DNA from: JANLYQ01 sp031365725
GTDB lineage: Bacteria; Actinomycetota; Actinomycetes; JACCUZ01
DNA length: 12,179 bases
Direction of reading: 5' to 3'
NCBI GenBank assembly: GCA_031365725.1
Contig: JANLYQ010000085.1
Span: 1 to 12,179, forward strand
The notes under the pieces were generated by a model. It was not told the origin of the DNA and made no database searches. It saw nothing but the letters and a program-made list of their open reading frames with translations. The position numbers and the translations under genes were made by a program. Below, in pieces: positions 1-7,250 of the stretch (within the stretch, counting starts at the first letter, position 1; the number at the start of each line of letters is the position of its first letter).

Positions 1-231
1 GCAGGTGCCCTCGGCGACCCGCAAGGTGCGCGGGTCAGCGTCGACGGCCGGTTGTTGTTGCCTGCCCGGTGGTGCGCCGGTTCATTTCTCGCGTCATTGC
101 GCGGATCTGACAGCGCCCGGTGGGCGGGGGACCGGGGCCCCGTGGGGCGCTCCGGGCAACCACTTGGTGGGTTGCTGCTCACGAGTGTACTCGACAGGAC
201 CGGCGGCCACCTTGAGGGGGGAGTGCACACC
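1..231. other. Left-edge region without a supportable gene
   Basis: No reading frame here gives a convincing gene. On the minus strand one frame is open from a GTG near 184 to the window edge, but it reads as Pro/Arg-rich low complexity. Another minus frame over about 1-63 has GC-rich third positions (reading ...VDADPRTLRVAEG...) but no start codon. It could be the beginning of a gene lying further left, or chance. The plus frames are open mainly because of high GC. The stretch contains a 12-bp palindrome (182-193) and a hairpin (199-240), described separately. Confidence 0.4.
182..193. promoter_or_regulatory. 12-bp palindrome CGAGT-GT-ACTCG, possible operator
   Basis: Perfect 5-bp inverted arms with a 2-bp centre, the size and symmetry of a dimeric helix-turn-helix binding site. 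It lies about 40 bp past the 3' end of the VWA gene, so it would more likely serve a gene to the left of the window. No regulator is encoded nearby. A palindrome this short can also arise by chance. Confidence 0.25.
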
Positions 232-240
232 TCAGCCGGT
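199..240 (-). terminator. Hairpin overlapping the stop of the VWA gene
   Basis: ACCGGC (199-204) pairs with GCCGGT (235-240), and inside it TGAGG (213-217) pairs with CCTCA (230-234). This gives an 11-bp stem with an 8-nt bulge on one side and a 12-nt loop. The TGA stop of the minus-strand VWA gene (232-234) lies inside the stem. There is no T tract, which is common for actinobacterial terminators. Termination is inferred from structure and position only. Confidence 0.4.
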
Positions 241-2226
241 ACGTCGCCGGGCCCCGCCCCGCCCGGCCCGCCGGGACAGGTAGTCGCTGACGACGTACTG
301 GCCGAGCCGACGGGGGTCGGGCAGCAGCACCCGCCCCCCGTTGCGTCGCGCGAGGTCCTGCATGAAGTGGGTGAGGCGGGGGTCGTCGTCGAGCTGGAAC
401 ACGTTCAGCGTCGCGCCGCGCCGGGTCATCCGGTCGACCTCGACCACGGTCGCCTCCAGCGTCGCCGGCTCCGGGGGCCACGCGAAGAACGGCTCGCCAC
501 CGGGCAGCAGGTGCGCGGTCGGTTCGCCGTCGGTGACCACCAGCACGACCGGTTCACCGTCGGGGTGCTGGTCGAGGAAACGCCCGGCCAGCATGAGGGC
601 GTGCTGCAGGTTGGTGCCCTGCACGTAGTCCGCGTCAAGTCCGGCCAGCTCGGTCACCGACAGGGTGCGGGCGAACGACGAGAAACCGATGATGGTCAAG
701 GCATCCTGGGGGAACTGACCGCTCACCAACGCGTGCAGCGCCAGCGCGGTGGCCTTCGCCGCACCCCACGTGTCACGCAGCACCATCGAGTAGGACAGGT
801 CGACCAACAAGCACACCGCTGCCGACGTACGACGATCAGTCTCGGCCACCTCGAAGTCCTCGGTGGCCAGGCGGATGCCCTGCCCCGAACCGGGTCGCAC
901 CCGGCCGGCGCGAACCGCGTTCGTGAGGGTGCGCACGACGTCCAGCGGCTGCTCGTCGCCGAACTGCCACGGTCGGGTCGCACCGGTCACCTCGCCGGCC
1001 TGCCCGGCATCGTGCACGTCGTGACCGCCGCGCCCCTCTGACCGCAGGTCGGCGAAGACGTGCCGCAACGCGGTCTGGCCGAGGCGGCGGACGGCCTTGG
1101 CGGTGAGGTCGAGCCGGTCGCCGTGCCGGTCGAGATAGCCCTGCTCCTCCAGCTCGCGTTCGAGCCGACGCAGCTCCCGCAGGTCGTCCGCGGCGCCGCG
1201 GCCGAGGGCCCGGCGCACCGCCTCCTCGTCGACGTCCTCGAGGCTGGCACCGGGATAGTCCTGGCCCAGCACCGACTCGAGCTCGTCGAGCTCGGCGAGG
1301 TCCTGCAGGACGCTGGTCGACTCCCCGGCGCCCATCGGCTCCTCACCTTGCAGCCGTTCGCGGCTGCGTCGGTCGAGGTCGGGACGCCGGGAGCGCAGTG
1401 CCCGGTCCAGCTGGCTCATCTCCCGTGCGAGGTCCATGTCCTCCATGGCGCCGGCCATCAGGTCGGCGAGCTCCTGGCGCTGCTGCGCCGACATCGAGCG
1501 CATCATGCGTTCGGCCGCGGCCGACCGGCGGGCCAGGGAGTCGACGAGCTCCTCGAGGTCCTGCGGGTCGTCGGGGAACATGTCGCCGTAGCTGGCCATG
1601 AACGCCTCGAAGTCGGCCTGGGTGTGCTCCCCGCGCTCGTCCGCCGCGAGCATCGCGTTGAGGTCGGCCATCATGTCCTTGACGCGCGCCATCGCCGCGG
1701 GGTCGGGGTTCTCCAGCGCCTCCTTCATCCCGCGGAACTGGGTGTCCAGCACCTCCCGGCGCAACAGGTCCTTGAGCTGGGAGAAGGTGGCCGCCGCCTC
1801 CGGTGAGCGCCAGTCGTAGTCGTCGAGCTGGCGCACCGCGCGGGCCGGGTCCGAGGGCAGCTCGTCGAGAGTCGTCTCGCGCAGGCGGGCGTCGTCGGAG
1901 GGGTCGGGGAAGAGCGCCGAGCGTTCCTGTCCGACTGCCGTGTCGACCAGACGACGCACCTCGTCGAGGGTGCCGCCGAGCTGACCGCGGGACCGCATCT
2001 CCTCGCGCTGCCGGCGTACGCGGCGCATCATCTCGTCGAGCCCACGCGGACCGGTGCGTCCCTCGGCGTCGTCGCCGCGGCGCAGCAACCGGCGCAGCGC
2101 GTCGCGGGGCGTGGCCCCGCCGATGACGTCCTCGCCGAGCCGGTCGAGGGCACGACGCAGGTCGTACGGCGGTGCCAGCGGGTCCGGGCCGTCGTGCCAG
2201 CTGCCGTAGCGGTAGCCGCGCGCCAT
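232..2226 (-). CDS. VWA-domain protein, partner of the upstream AAA+ ATPase
   Basis: 664 aa, soluble, with no signal peptide or membrane segment visible. The C-terminal von Willebrand factor A domain starts near residue 470. It has a complete MIDAS metal site: DxSxS as DLSYS at 476-480, Thr538 in GTN, and Asp566 in TDG. Residues about 60-400 are highly charged and predicted helical, probably coiled coil (for example 280-370). The N-terminus (RYGSWHDGPDPLAPPYDLR) resembles the conserved start of the Rv0959-type family, supporting the ATG at 2226. A GGGGG run about 8 nt upstream could act as RBS. The gene lies 27 nt after the AAA+ gene, so the two are almost certainly one operon. By analogy with ChlI/ChlD, MoxR/VWA and RavA/ViaA pairs, the VWA protein would present a client or metal-bound ligand to the ATPase. 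The client is unknown. A role in chlorophyll synthesis is not suggested. Confidence 0.93.
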   Translation of the reverse strand: MARGYRYGSWHDGPDPLAPPYDLRRALDRLGEDVIGGATPRDALRRLLRRGDDAEGRTGPRGLDEMMRRVRRQREEMRSRGQLGGTLDEVRRLVDTAVGQERSALFPDPSDDARLRETTLDELPSDPARAVRQLDDYDWRSPEAAATFSQLKDLLRREVLDTQFRGMKEALENPDPAAMARVKDMMADLNAMLAADERGEHTQADFEAFMASYGDMFPDDPQDLEELVDSLARRSAAAERMMRSMSAQQRQELADLMAGAMEDMDLAREMSQLDRALRSRRPDLDRRSRERLQGEEPMGAGESTSVLQDLAELDELESVLGQDYPGASLEDVDEEAVRRALGRGAADDLRELRRLERELEEQGYLDRHGDRLDLTAKAVRRLGQTALRHVFADLRSEGRGGHDVHDAGQAGEVTGATRPWQFGDEQPLDVVRTLTNAVRAGRVRPGSGQGIRLATEDFEVAETDRRTSAAVCLLVDLSYSMVLRDTWGAAKATALALHALVSGQFPQDALTIIGFSSFARTLSVTELAGLDADYVQGTNLQHALMLAGRFLDQHPDGEPVVLVVTDGEPTAHLLPGGEPFFAWPPEPATLEATVVEVDRMTRRGATLNVFQLDDDPRLTHFMQDLARRNGGRVLLPDPRRLGQYVVSDYLSRRAGRGGARRRTG

Positions 2227-2253
2227 CAGCCGACCCCCGTCACTGTGCGGCCA

Positions 2254-3690
2254 TCAGTTGGCGCCGTAGACGATGCCGCCGGCCGCGCCGTCGTCCTTGC
2301 TGATGCGCCGGTTGAGGAACAGGCCCTCGAGGGCGAACTCGAGGGCGGACGCCGCCAGCTCGGGAGTCTCGGCTCCCTCGTCGACCCCGAGCAGCTCGAG
2401 GATCTTGGCCAGCCCCGGGAAGGGTCCGACCTGCTCCAGCAGCCGGCGGCCGGGTACGAGGTCACCGCTCTCCACGACGAGGCCCTCACCGAACTTCTCG
2501 ATCAGCGGCTTGAGGTCGGAGGCACCGAGGTGGTGCCGGAACGTCTCGACCGTCGCCTTGCGCAGGAGGTGCGCGAGGACCTCGAGCTCGCGGCCCTCCT
2601 CGTCCACCTCGAACTCGACCTTGCCCAGCAGGCTGGGCACGACCGCCGGTAGGTCACACACCCGGGCGACGGCTGGGTCCTCGCCGGTCAGAGCAGCTCG
2701 GCGCAGTGCCGAGGCGGCGGCCGTCTCGGTCGCGGCCACGCCGAACCGTGCAGACACACCGGATCGCGCGTCCACAGCCGGGGACTCGCGGACGTTGCGG
2801 GTGAAGCGGGCGACCACCTCGAGCAGGAAGTCCGGCACGATCGCAGCGACGTGCGCCTCCTGCCGGATGACGCCGACCTCGTCCTCGAGAAGGTCGGGAT
2901 AGTGGGTGCGGATCTCGGCGCCGAAGCGGTCCTTGAGCGGGGTGATGATGCGTCCGCGGTTGGTGTAGTCCTCGGGGTTGGCGCTCGCCACGAGCAACAG
3001 GTCCAGCGGCAGTCGAAGTGCGTAGCCGCGCACCTGGATGTCGCGCTCCTCGAGCACGTTGAGCAGCGACACCTGGATGCGCTCCGCGAGGTCGGGCAGC
3101 TCGTTGATGGCGAAGATGCCGCGGTTGGTGCGCGGCACCAGACCGAAGTGCACCGTCTCGGGGTCGCCGAGCGTTCGGCCCTCGGCCACCTTGACCGGGT
3201 CGATGTCGCCGATGAGGTCACCGACACTCGTGTCCGGGGTCGCGAGCTTCTCGCCGTAACGCTCGCTCCGGTGCCGCCAGGTCACCGGCAACGCGTCACC
3301 GGTCTCGGCCGAGAGTCGAAGGCAGCGCGCACACACCGGCGCCTCGGGGTGGTCGTTGATCTCGCAACCGGCGACGACGGGAGTCCACTCGTCGAGCAGC
3401 GTGACCAGCGTGCGGATCAGCCGGGTCTTTCCCTGGCCGCGTTCACCGAGCAGCACGACGTCGTGCCCGGCGAGCAGCGCCCGCTCCAGCGCCGGCAGCA
3501 CGGTCTCGTCGAAACCGACGATGCCCTCGAACCGCGGACGCCCCGACCGCAGCAGCTCGACCAGGTTGTCGCGCACCTCGGTCTTCACCGACCGCGGCGG
3601 TGAGTGCCAGGGTGAGGAGGCCAGGTCTCCGCGGGTCGTCGGGGCGGGCCGGTCACGGATCAGGCCGCTCATGTCGCTCAGGTCGCTCAC
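2254..3690 (-). CDS. ChlI/MoxR-like AAA+ ATPase (Rv0958 type)
   Basis: 478 aa. Walker A is GERGQGKT (82-89). The segment GIFAINELPDLAER (191-204) aligns with the Walker B of MoxR proteins (ADEINR), but carries Asn196 where Asp is usual; Glu197 is kept. Sensor 1 and the following arginines lie in ASANPEDYTNRGR (235-247). Residues 109-123 hold Cys109, Cys120 and Cys123 with His114 between them, a possible zinc site inserted between Walker A and Walker B. The C-terminal half (about 280-478) is a helical lid region. Annotation pipelines often call this family a magnesium chelatase or sigma-54 interaction protein, but no tetrapyrrole or sigma-54 context is present. The likely role is remodelling together with the VWA protein encoded 27 nt downstream. 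The start is GTG at 3690. An in-frame ATG at residue 7 is an alternative, and neither has a clear Shine-Dalgarno. A TAGCGT box 6 nt before the GTG suggests leaderless translation. Confidence 0.93.
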   Translation of the reverse strand: MSDLSDMSGLIRDRPAPTTRGDLASSPWHSPPRSVKTEVRDNLVELLRSGRPRFEGIVGFDETVLPALERALLAGHDVVLLGERGQGKTRLIRTLVTLLDEWTPVVAGCEINDHPEAPVCARCLRLSAETGDALPVTWRHRSERYGEKLATPDTSVGDLIGDIDPVKVAEGRTLGDPETVHFGLVPRTNRGIFAINELPDLAERIQVSLLNVLEERDIQVRGYALRLPLDLLLVASANPEDYTNRGRIITPLKDRFGAEIRTHYPDLLEDEVGVIRQEAHVAAIVPDFLLEVVARFTRNVRESPAVDARSGVSARFGVAATETAAASALRRAALTGEDPAVARVCDLPAVVPSLLGKVEFEVDEEGRELEVLAHLLRKATVETFRHHLGASDLKPLIEKFGEGLVVESGDLVPGRRLLEQVGPFPGLAKILELLGVDEGAETPELAASALEFALEGLFLNRRISKDDGAAGGIVYGAN

Positions 3691-3696
3691 GTCACG

Positions 3697-3702
3697 ACGC
3701 TA
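3697..3702 (-). promoter_or_regulatory. Candidate -10 box for a leaderless AAA+ transcript
   Basis: Read on the minus strand, TAGCGT fits the actinobacterial TANNNT -10 pattern. It ends 6 nt before the GTG start of the AAA+ gene, the spacing expected when transcription begins at the start codon. No Shine-Dalgarno is present. The 67-bp gap to the divergent FIST gene must hold both promoters; I see no clear -10 for FIST. Confidence 0.4.
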
Positions 3703-3757
3703 CGTCGCCCGCGCGCGGAATCCCAGGGCGCCCCGGCGATCAGCTGCAGGGGGCAGG

Positions 3758-4942
3758 ATGAGCACTGTGACAGGTGAGGGGCGAGTGCGCTGCGCCGACG
3801 GGATCGCCCTCGACGCCGACCTGGTGCGCGCGGCCGAGCAGGCCGCGGGCGAGGCGCTGGCCGGCCTGTCTGGGACCACACCGGACCTGGCGGTGGTGTT
3901 CGTCTGCGGCCAGGACCCGGACGACGTCAGCGCCGCACTGGAGCGGGCGGGCGAGGTCACCGGCGCCGCCACTGTGCTCGGCTGCAGCGCCGCCGGGGTG
4001 ATCGGTGGTGGCCGCGGGGTCGAGCTCACCTCGGCGGTGAGTGTCTGGGTGGCGAAGGTGCCCGGTGTCTCGGTGCGCTCGTTCCATCTGGAGGTGATGC
4101 GGACCTCGGAGGCCATCGCCGTGGTCGGGATGCCGCCGACTCACGACGACGACCGCGCGGCCGTGCTGCTGGTGGATCCCTATTCCTTCCCGGTGGACAT
4201 GTTCGTCGAGCAGCTGCACGACGCGCTGCCGGGGATGCCGCTCTGCGGCGGCAACGCCTCCGGGCTGCGCGGGCCGGGGTCGACCCGACTGTTCCTCGAC
4301 GGCGTGGTCCACAACCGTGGAGCCGTCGGGCTCGTGCTGGGCGGCGACCTCGCCCACCGCACCGTCGTCAGCCAGGGCTGCCGTCCGGTCGGGCCGACGA
4401 TGACGGTTACCGCCGCGGACGGCCAAGTCATTCTCGGGCTCGCGGGCAAGACCGCGTTGGCCAAGCTCGAGAAGGTGCTCGTCGACCTGCCGCCGGCCGA
4501 GCAGGCGTTGGTCACCACCGGTCTGCAGCTCGGCGTGGCGATGGACGAGTACGCCGACGACTATGGCCCGGGCGACTTTCTCGTGCGTGGGGTGCTGGGC
4601 GCTGACCAGCAGCGCGGCGGCCTGATCGTCGGCGACGTCGTGACCGTCGGCCAGACCGTGCAGCTGCAGGTGCGCGACGCGGAGAGCGCTGGGGCCGACC
4701 TCACCGACCTCCTCGGTCGGGTCGAGGGCGAGGTGGCCGGCGCGCTCTTGTTCTCCTGCACCGGCAGGGGCGCGGCGCTGTTCGGCACCGCGGACCACGA
4801 CGTACGCGTGGTCAAGGACGTGCTGGGAGCAACGGGAGTTGCCGGCTTCTTCGCCGCGGGTGAGATCGGCCCCGTCGGTGGCCGCAACCATCTGCACGGG
4901 TTCACTGCGTGCGTGCTGGCCTTCCTCGACGCTCCAGGGTGA
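3758..4942 (+). CDS. FIST N / FIST C domain signal-sensor protein
   Basis: 394 aa from the ATG at 3758, preceded by a purine-rich GCAGGGGGCAGG that serves as RBS. The reading frame is open further upstream, but that part overlaps the divergent AAA+ gene and reads as low complexity. The N-terminal FIST domain covers about 30-205, with TVLGCSAAGVIGGG (72-85) and DPYSFPVD (140-147) leading to MPLCGGNASG (160-169). FIST_C covers about 215-390, including GDFLVRGVLG (272-281) and the near-terminal GFFAAGEIGPVGGRNHLHG (363-381). FIST proteins are thought to sense small ligands, possibly amino acids, and are often fused or linked to signalling proteins. This one stands alone, with no kinase, GGDEF or methyl-accepting domain, and no membrane segment. 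Only 5 nt separate it from the ROK gene, so the two are co-transcribed. Its ligand and output are unknown. Confidence 0.92.
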   Translation: MSTVTGEGRVRCADGIALDADLVRAAEQAAGEALAGLSGTTPDLAVVFVCGQDPDDVSAALERAGEVTGAATVLGCSAAGVIGGGRGVELTSAVSVWVAKVPGVSVRSFHLEVMRTSEAIAVVGMPPTHDDDRAAVLLVDPYSFPVDMFVEQLHDALPGMPLCGGNASGLRGPGSTRLFLDGVVHNRGAVGLVLGGDLAHRTVVSQGCRPVGPTMTVTAADGQVILGLAGKTALAKLEKVLVDLPPAEQALVTTGLQLGVAMDEYADDYGPGDFLVRGVLGADQQRGGLIVGDVVTVGQTVQLQVRDAESAGADLTDLLGRVEGEVAGALLFSCTGRGAALFGTADHDVRVVKDVLGATGVAGFFAAGEIGPVGGRNHLHGFTACVLAFLDAPG

Positions 4943-4947
4943 AAGAC

Positions 4948-5907
4948 ATGAGCCACCGCTCCGCGCTGCCGGTGCTCGCCATAGACATCGGTGGCACCAA
5001 GCTCGCGGCCGGCCTGGTCGGCACCGAGGGCCAGGTCCTGTCTTCGTACGCCGTGCCCACACCACCGGGAGGTGACGCCGACACGGTGTGGTCGACGCTG
5101 CTGACGTTGCTGGACCGGGTGCTGGCCGAGGCAGAGCCGGCCGGTGCCGATGGCATCGCGGGTGTCGGCGTCGGGTGCGGCGGTCCGATGCAGTGGCCGG
5201 CCGGTGAGGTGTCGCCGCTTAACCTGCCGGGCTGGCGCGGGTTCCCGTTGCGCGCGCGGCTGCAGCAGCGCTATCCCGAGGTCCCGGTGCGGCTGCACAA
5301 CGACGCGGTCGCTCTGGTCGCTGCCGAGCACTGGCAGGGCGCCGGCCGCGGCTACGGCCACGTGATGGCGATGGTCGTCGCGACCGGTGTGGGTGCCGGC
5401 CTCATCTTTCGCGGGCACGTCGTCGACGGCGCGACCGGCAACGCCGGGCACGTGGGGCACATCGTCGTCGAGCCCGACGGCCCGGTGTGCGGCTGTGGTG
5501 GTCGCGGCTGTCTCGAGGCGATTGCCCGCGGACCCGCGCTGGCCGCGTGGGCGGTGACCGAGGGCTGGCATCCCGCCGGTCCGCGTACGGCGGTCGCTCT
5601 GGCAGACGACGCGCGGTCCGGCGACCCGGCGGCGGCGGCCGCCTTCGACCGCGCCGGCCGTGCGCTCGGCATCGCGATCGCCTCGGCCGTGCAGGCGATG
5701 GACCTCGAACGGGTCGTCATCGGTGGCGGGTTGTCGGGGGCCTGGGACGTCCTGTCCGGGCCCCTGCTGCGCACGTATCGCCGGCACGCAGGGCTGCCGT
5801 TCGCCCGGCCCGTGACGATCGTCCCCGCTGAGCTGGGCCGCGCCGCCGGGCTGGTGGGTGCTGCGGCCCTCGTCGTACGTGGTGATGCCTACTGGAACGG
5901 CGGCTGA
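4948..5907 (+). CDS. ROK-family sugar kinase-like protein
   Basis: 319 aa, the usual length of ROK glucokinases. The ATP phosphate-binding loop is DIGGTK (13-18). The catalytic Asp lies in HND (117-119). The zinc motif is CGCGGRGC (181-188: Cys181, Cys183, Cys188) with His171 as the fourth ligand. A second glycine-rich adenosine motif is VVIGGGLSG (256-264). There is no N-terminal helix-turn-helix, so it is an enzyme-type ROK protein and not a repressor. The usual substrate-binding ExGH is replaced by HVGH (168-171), so the sugar or other substrate cannot be assumed to be glucose. The start is ATG at 4948, with AGGGTGA overlapping the FIST stop as RBS. An earlier in-frame start would overlap FIST. 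It sits between the FIST gene and ilvA in an apparent operon. Confidence 0.93.
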   Translation: MSHRSALPVLAIDIGGTKLAAGLVGTEGQVLSSYAVPTPPGGDADTVWSTLLTLLDRVLAEAEPAGADGIAGVGVGCGGPMQWPAGEVSPLNLPGWRGFPLRARLQQRYPEVPVRLHNDAVALVAAEHWQGAGRGYGHVMAMVVATGVGAGLIFRGHVVDGATGNAGHVGHIVVEPDGPVCGCGGRGCLEAIARGPALAAWAVTEGWHPAGPRTAVALADDARSGDPAAAAAFDRAGRALGIAIASAVQAMDLERVVIGGGLSGAWDVLSGPLLRTYRRHAGLPFARPVTIVPAELGRAAGLVGAAALVVRGDAYWNGG

Positions 5908-5925
5908 CCCGGCGGTGCGGCTGGC

Positions 5926-5931
5926 ACACTG
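5926..5931 (+). promoter_or_regulatory. Possible -10 element before ilvA
   Basis: CACACT keeps the A2 and T6 positions of an actinobacterial -10 box. It ends about 6 nt before the GTG start of ilvA, and no Shine-Dalgarno is visible. ilvA might therefore have its own leaderless transcript besides read-through from the ROK gene 30 nt upstream. The box lacks the first T of the consensus, so this is tentative. Confidence 0.25.
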
Positions 5932-5937
5932 ACCGAC

Positions 5938-7170
5938 GTGACCACCGACGGCGCTGATGTCCTGTCACCGATCGGCATCGACGACATCCGTGCAGCCCGC
6001 GCGCTGCTGCGCGGGGTGATCCGCGACACCCCCGTGCAGGGGTCCAGGCCGCTGTCCGAGGCTGTCGGCGGACCGGTGTGGCTCAAGTGCGAGAACCTCC
6101 AGCGGGCCGGGTCCTTCAAGATCCGCGGCGCCTACACCCGCATCGCCCGCCTCACCCCCGAGCAGTCGGCGTACGGCGTGGTCGCGGCCAGCGCCGGCAA
6201 CCACGCCCAGGGGGTCGCTCTGGCAGCGAGCCTGCGCGGACTGCGGTCGACGGTGTTCATGCCCGAGGGCGCGCCGATCCCGAAGGTCGAGGCCACCAAG
6301 GCGTACGGCGCGGAGGTGCGCTTCCACGGACTGACGATCGACGTGGCGCTGCAGGCCGCGCGGGAGTTCGCCGCCACCACGGGCGCGGTGCTGGTCCACC
6401 CGTTCGACCATCGCGACATCGTGGCGGGGCAGGGCACGGTCGGGCTGGAGATCCTCGAGCAGGTGCCCGACGTGCGCACCGTCGTCGTGTGTACCGGCGG
6501 TGGCGGACTGCTCGCAGGGGTGGCGCTCGCGGTGAAGTCGCTGCGGCCGGACGTGCGTGTGGTGGGGGTGCAGGCCGAGAGGGCAGCGGCGTTTCCGGCG
6601 TCGCTGGCAGCGGGTGTCCCGGTGCCGCTGGAGTCGATGGCGACGATGGCTGACGGCATCGCCGTGGGCTGTCCGGGGGTGGTGCCGTTCGGTCTCGTGC
6701 GCGATCTGGTCGACGACCTGGTGACGGTGTCGGAGGAGTCCCTCTCGCGCGCGCTGTTGATGTGCCTGGAGCGCGCCAAGCTGGTCGTGGAGCCGGCCGG
6801 CGCCGTCGGGGTGGCCGCGGTGATGGACAACCCCGGCGCCTTCGAACCGCCGGTCGTGGTCGTGCTCTCCGGCGGCAACATCGACCCGCTGCTGCTGATG
6901 CGGGTGCTGCGGCACGGGCTTGCGGTGGCCGGCAGGTTCTTGTCGCTGCGGGCGCGGATCCCCGACCGGCCGGGGGGTCTGGTGCAGCTGCTCAGCGAGG
7001 TGGCGGCCGCTGACGCGTCGGTCATCGAGGTCGAGCACACCCGCACCGATCCGGGGCTCAGCGTCGACGAGGTCGAGGTGCGACTGGAGCTCGAGACGCG
7101 CGGTGAGGAGCACTGCCGGCACGTGGTCGACCGGCTGCGGGCGGCCGGCTACCTGGTCGATCTCGGCTGA
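5938..7170 (+). CDS. ilvA: Threonine ammonia-lyase (threonine dehydratase)
   Basis: 410 aa fold-type II PLP enzyme that deaminates L-threonine to 2-oxobutanoate and ammonia, in isoleucine synthesis or threonine breakdown. The PLP-binding lysine is Lys61 in GSFKIRGA (58-65). SAGNHAQG (85-92) contacts the substrate and cofactor, and the glycine loop TGGGG (186-190) binds the PLP phosphate. A single ACT-like domain occupies about 335-408. The length and single regulatory domain fit the medium-length form, shorter than the two-ACT biosynthetic enzyme of E. coli, so feedback behaviour cannot be predicted. The start is GTG at 5938, just after ROK (30-nt gap), with no earlier in-frame start seen. 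It is probably the last gene of the FIST-ROK-ilvA unit. Confidence 0.96.
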   Translation: MTTDGADVLSPIGIDDIRAARALLRGVIRDTPVQGSRPLSEAVGGPVWLKCENLQRAGSFKIRGAYTRIARLTPEQSAYGVVAASAGNHAQGVALAASLRGLRSTVFMPEGAPIPKVEATKAYGAEVRFHGLTIDVALQAAREFAATTGAVLVHPFDHRDIVAGQGTVGLEILEQVPDVRTVVVCTGGGGLLAGVALAVKSLRPDVRVVGVQAERAAAFPASLAAGVPVPLESMATMADGIAVGCPGVVPFGLVRDLVDDLVTVSEESLSRALLMCLERAKLVVEPAGAVGVAAVMDNPGAFEPPVVVVLSGGNIDPLLLMRVLRHGLAVAGRFLSLRARIPDRPGGLVQLLSEVAAADASVIEVEHTRTDPGLSVDEVEVRLELETRGEEHCRHVVDRLRAAGYLVDLG

Positions 7171-7214
7171 GGCTGGTAGGCCGTCCCTCGGCGTCGCGCC
7201 GTTCGCGATATAGC

Positions 7215-7243
7215 TTGACTTTGGCGCTGGCTGCGAGCACGCT
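7215..7243 (+). promoter_or_regulatory. Candidate promoter for the ABC exporter operon
   Basis: TTGACT (7215-7220) is a good -35 match. 17 nt later CACGCT (7238-7243) is a weak -10 that keeps A2 and T6. The predicted start site would fall at or just before the perfect inverted repeat at 7251-7268. The gene start is about 140 nt further on, leaving a sizeable untranslated leader. The spacing is right but the -10 is poor. Confidence 0.35.
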
Positions 7244-7250
7244 GACCCAC

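Noticed and set aside
52..1806. Long plus-strand open frames antisense to the VWA gene (329 and 248 codons)
   Set aside because: They mirror the real minus-strand gene, whose VWA motifs are intact. Their translations are His/Arg/Gly-rich without domains. High GC leaves antisense frames open.
2851..3603. 250-codon plus-strand frame antisense to the AAA+ gene
   Set aside because: The opposite strand carries Walker A, Walker B and sensor motifs; this frame has no recognisable motif.
2254..3690. Magnesium chelatase function for the AAA+ gene
   Set aside because: Only fold-level similarity to ChlI. No ChlH or tetrapyrrole genes are present, and the Walker B and Cys features differ.
3356..3757. 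Upstream extension of the FIST frame by 134 codons
   Set aside because: It overlaps the divergent AAA+ gene and is Ser/Arg-rich. The ATG at 3758 has an RBS and gives a normal FIST protein.
3740..5787. Minus-strand frames of 441 and 408 codons under FIST and ROK
   Set aside because: They are shadows of genes with clear FIST and ROK signatures; composition is His/Arg/Gln-rich and unlike a folded protein.
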